Below are positions 63,874 through 64,000 of a stretch of DNA of 64,000 nt, piece by piece (the stretch's first letter is position 1; the number at the start of each line of letters is the position of its first letter). Source of the stretch: Clostridium moniliforme (GTDB lineage Bacteria; Bacillota; Clostridia; Clostridiales; Clostridiaceae); NCBI RefSeq assembly GCF_017873235.1, contig NZ_JAGGJZ010000001.1:653300-717299 (forward strand), written 5' to 3'. The translations under genes and the position numbers were made by a program. The notes beneath the pieces were generated by a model. That model did no database searches and was not told the origin of the DNA. It saw only the letters and a list, made by a program, of their open reading frames with translations.

Positions 63874-64000
63874 AAATAATTACTTAATACAATATGTATT
63901 GTTATAACTATACTTAATTTACTTTAAAATTAAATTATAAAAATTTATAATGAATCTCTATTATTAATTATACATTAAAGATTAATGCTAATTATAATAT

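Overview
The window looks like a chromosomal segment of a low-G+C clostridium (Clostridium sensu stricto). The evidence is a very AT-rich sequence (roughly 25-30% G+C by eye), strong AGGAGG-type ribosome binding sites with some TTG and GTG starts, many hairpin-plus-T-run terminators, and anaerobic functions: selenoprotein glycine reductase, citrate lyase, a TM1266-type hydrogenase regulator and anaerobic cobalt uptake. I cannot name the species. I saw no rRNA, tRNA or CRISPR array.

Layout. 0-12 kb: two tandem XRE-TPR regulators, a small YtxH-like protein, a two-domain RNase H, DUF1232 and DUF503 proteins, ridA divergent from a threonine ammonia-lyase, several unrecognised small proteins, an ogt-type methyltransferase and a patatin-like protein. 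12-17 kb: a NarK-type transporter and a large cell-wall-anchored GH63-like glycosidase. 17-24.7 kb: a citrate fermentation locus. A SorC-type regulator gene, broken by an ochre codon inside its helix-turn-helix, faces the operon citM-citC-citD-citE-citF-citX-citG. 24.7-30.3 kb: a pentapeptide-repeat protein, the cobalamin-riboswitch-controlled cbiMNQO operon and a ClC channel. 30.5-36 kb: a beta-helix-like protein, a berberine-bridge-type flavoenzyme, MscL with a zinc ribbon, and a CitT-like transporter. 36-41 kb: an archaeal-type phosphoglycerate mutase homologue, a membrane-anchored exported protein, an SLC13 transporter and a divergent LysR regulator. 41-42.5 kb: an IS3 remnant, a TM1266-type regulator and a broken LPXTG repeat protein. 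43.1-51.3 kb: the glycine reductase operon grdX-trxB-trxA-grdE-grdA-grdB-grdC-grdD behind a tandem glycine riboswitch; grdA and grdB each carry an in-frame UGA for selenocysteine followed by a hairpin. 51.3-56 kb: a CodA-like deaminase divergent from a creatininase and an EamA exporter/permease, then a PucR regulator. 56-64 kb: an SDR, a Nudix hydrolase, a small unknown protein, an AlwI-family restriction-modification pair, rlmD-type methyltransferase, an RDD protein and a lipoprotein.

How it fits together. The citrate genes appear to form a regulon: the 10-bp palindrome AACAWWTGTT recurs, often in pairs about 19-20 bp apart, upstream of the SorC gene, upstream of the cit operon (directly next to a good promoter) and upstream of the CitT-like transporter 10 kb away. 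Citrate would enter by CitT, be cleaved by CitDEF, and oxaloacetate would be decarboxylated by the malic-enzyme-type protein CitM. In the glycine reductase operon, the glycine riboswitch, selenoproteins and thioredoxin pair make a complete Stickland-type glycine-reducing system. The neighbouring creatininase, which keeps every catalytic residue I could align, together with a CodA homologue altered at a substrate-pocket aspartate, suggests a creatinine-handling module; this is an inference. Window-wide oddities include three eroded genes, a 62-bp perfect palindrome between convergent genes, a nine-codon leader ORF inside the cbi riboswitch expression platform, and a citM start separated from its Shine-Dalgarno by a palindrome and a four-codon ORF.
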